Below are positions 63,313 through 64,000 of a stretch of 64,000 nt of DNA, one piece after another (positions within the stretch are counted from its first letter, which is position 1; every line of letters begins with the position of its first letter). The DNA is from Warburgia ugandensis (lineage: Eukaryota; Streptophyta; Magnoliopsida; Canellales; Canellaceae), in the NCBI GenBank assembly GCA_035236585.1, contig CP141137.1, positions 49,932,057-49,996,056 of the forward strand. The letters are read 5' to 3'. Below the pieces are notes generated by a model. It was not told where the DNA came from. It did not search any database and worked only from the letters and a program-made list of their open reading frames with translations. The translations under genes were made by a program, and so were the position numbers.

Positions 63313-63482
63313 CTGAAATTCTTTCCAGTTTCACAAATTAAACAATGAGCAATGACAATAACTGAAGAAAAAGAAGGTAGAGAGAACTCCTCAATCATGG
63401 GAGTAGATACATAACACAGTAACAACGAAGAGAGAATCATGTATATTGAAAATTATGATATAACAAATTTGACCATTGAAAC

Positions 63483-63990
63483 CTACTTCATTTCTCCACA
63501 CCTTTGATTCAACCAAGACAAGATATCACTGCGAGCAACTGCGATGTTCTCATCAGGCTCCCCAAAGAGCAGGGAATGCAACATCCCCTCGTATATTTTT
63601 ATGGTCTTATCTTCACTTTTAGCTGTTCCATACAATGCCCTGCTCACATCTGGGTCTGTGACTTCGTCCGCACTCCCATGTAATACAACAAATGGAAGGC
63701 TAACATCGCCCAGCCTACGGTGCAGATAATCAGTGACTCGTAACAGCTCCACCACAGTACCCAGCCTCGGTTTCCCCCTGTACCTCAGTGGATTCTTTCC
63801 AGCAATGATCTTCTTCTCGGGGACCTTAACAGACTTATCTAGAAGATCTGCGGTAGGAACAATGGGCAACGTAGGAAAGAATTTCGCCACGAATGTGAGA
63901 ATTTCAGGAATTGGCCATTTGGGTCTTACATTATCTGAGATTTTGCACATGGGTGCCACTAGAATTGCGCCATTCCATGCCTGGAAGTCC
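63483..63990 (-). CDS. Monoacylglycerol lipase-like alpha/beta hydrolase, last exon (partial)
   Basis: Serine hydrolase of the plant monoacylglycerol lipase / caffeoylshikimate esterase family. The exon starts after an acceptor TTTTAG (63991-63992 on the complement) and encodes about 168 residues: FQAWNGAILVAPMCKISD, PTADLLDKSVK, GKNPLRYRGKPRLGTVVELL, then PFVVLHGSADEVTDPDVSRA with the expected catalytic aspartate, and EGMLHSLLFGEPDEN with the catalytic histidine, ending CGEMK-stop. The nucleophile serine (GXSXG) and N-terminus would lie in exons beyond the right edge. An apparent Met at 63959 is internal, not the start. No break is visible. Substrate cannot be told from this exon; monoacylglycerols or related esters are the family's usual substrates. 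Confidence 0.88.
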
Positions 63991-64000
63991 CTAAAATGTA

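Overview
The window looks like nuclear DNA of a flowering plant, probably woody and rich in repeats. The evidence is spliced genes with GT-AG introns, a plastid-targeted Calvin-cycle type aldolase, Au-type SINEs, Ty3/Gypsy and Ty1/Copia remnants, an RTE-type LINE and Mutator-like elements. The long, transposon-filled introns and the wording of the repeats would fit a magnoliid or early-diverging eudicot, but the species cannot be fixed from the sequence. No phage, plasmid, CRISPR or bacterial feature is present.

Host genes. (1) A PP2C-family protein phosphatase on the + strand, ten coding exons from 12003 to 28863 (388 aa), very like Arabidopsis PP2C08 (At1g18030). Introns between exons 1-6 are swollen by SINEs, a small LTR relic and a 4.5-kb terminal-inverted-repeat element that carries a solo LTR. 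(2) A complete chloroplast fructose-bisphosphate aldolase on the + strand, six exons from 35158 to 39197 (391 aa), closest to the FBA3 type. (3) A decayed 3' half of a CCT4 (TCP-1 delta chaperonin) copy on the - strand, 62574-63312. (4) The last exon of a monoacylglycerol-lipase-like alpha/beta hydrolase on the - strand, 63483-63990, which runs off the right edge.

Repeats by region. 0.3-7.1 kb: a Copia-type LTR relic interrupted by a Mutator-like element (9-bp target duplication), itself interrupted by a 4.2-kb solo LTR. 8.7-9.5 kb: TIR element and SINE. 20-24.5 kb: TIR element with a 3-kb solo LTR (5-bp target duplication) inside the phosphatase intron. 34.2-34.8 kb: MITE and a tandem duplication with a CATCT array just upstream of the aldolase. 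41.7-48.5 kb: a permuted SINE, a truncated SINE and a complete-looking but broken Ty3/Gypsy chromovirus with both LTRs. 52.0-57.1 kb: an RTE LINE split by a 2.9-kb solo LTR. 57.4-61 kb: three SINEs and a MITE. At least 13 Au-SINE copies or pieces are scattered over the 64 kb.

The genes do not form an operon or obvious pathway; they are independent housekeeping loci separated by transposon nests. I did not find a convincing previously undescribed biological system. The most unusual structures are the order-swapped SINE at 41.7 kb, the extremely G-rich core of the Mutator-like element at 5.7-6.5 kb, and the duplications flanking and inside the aldolase gene.
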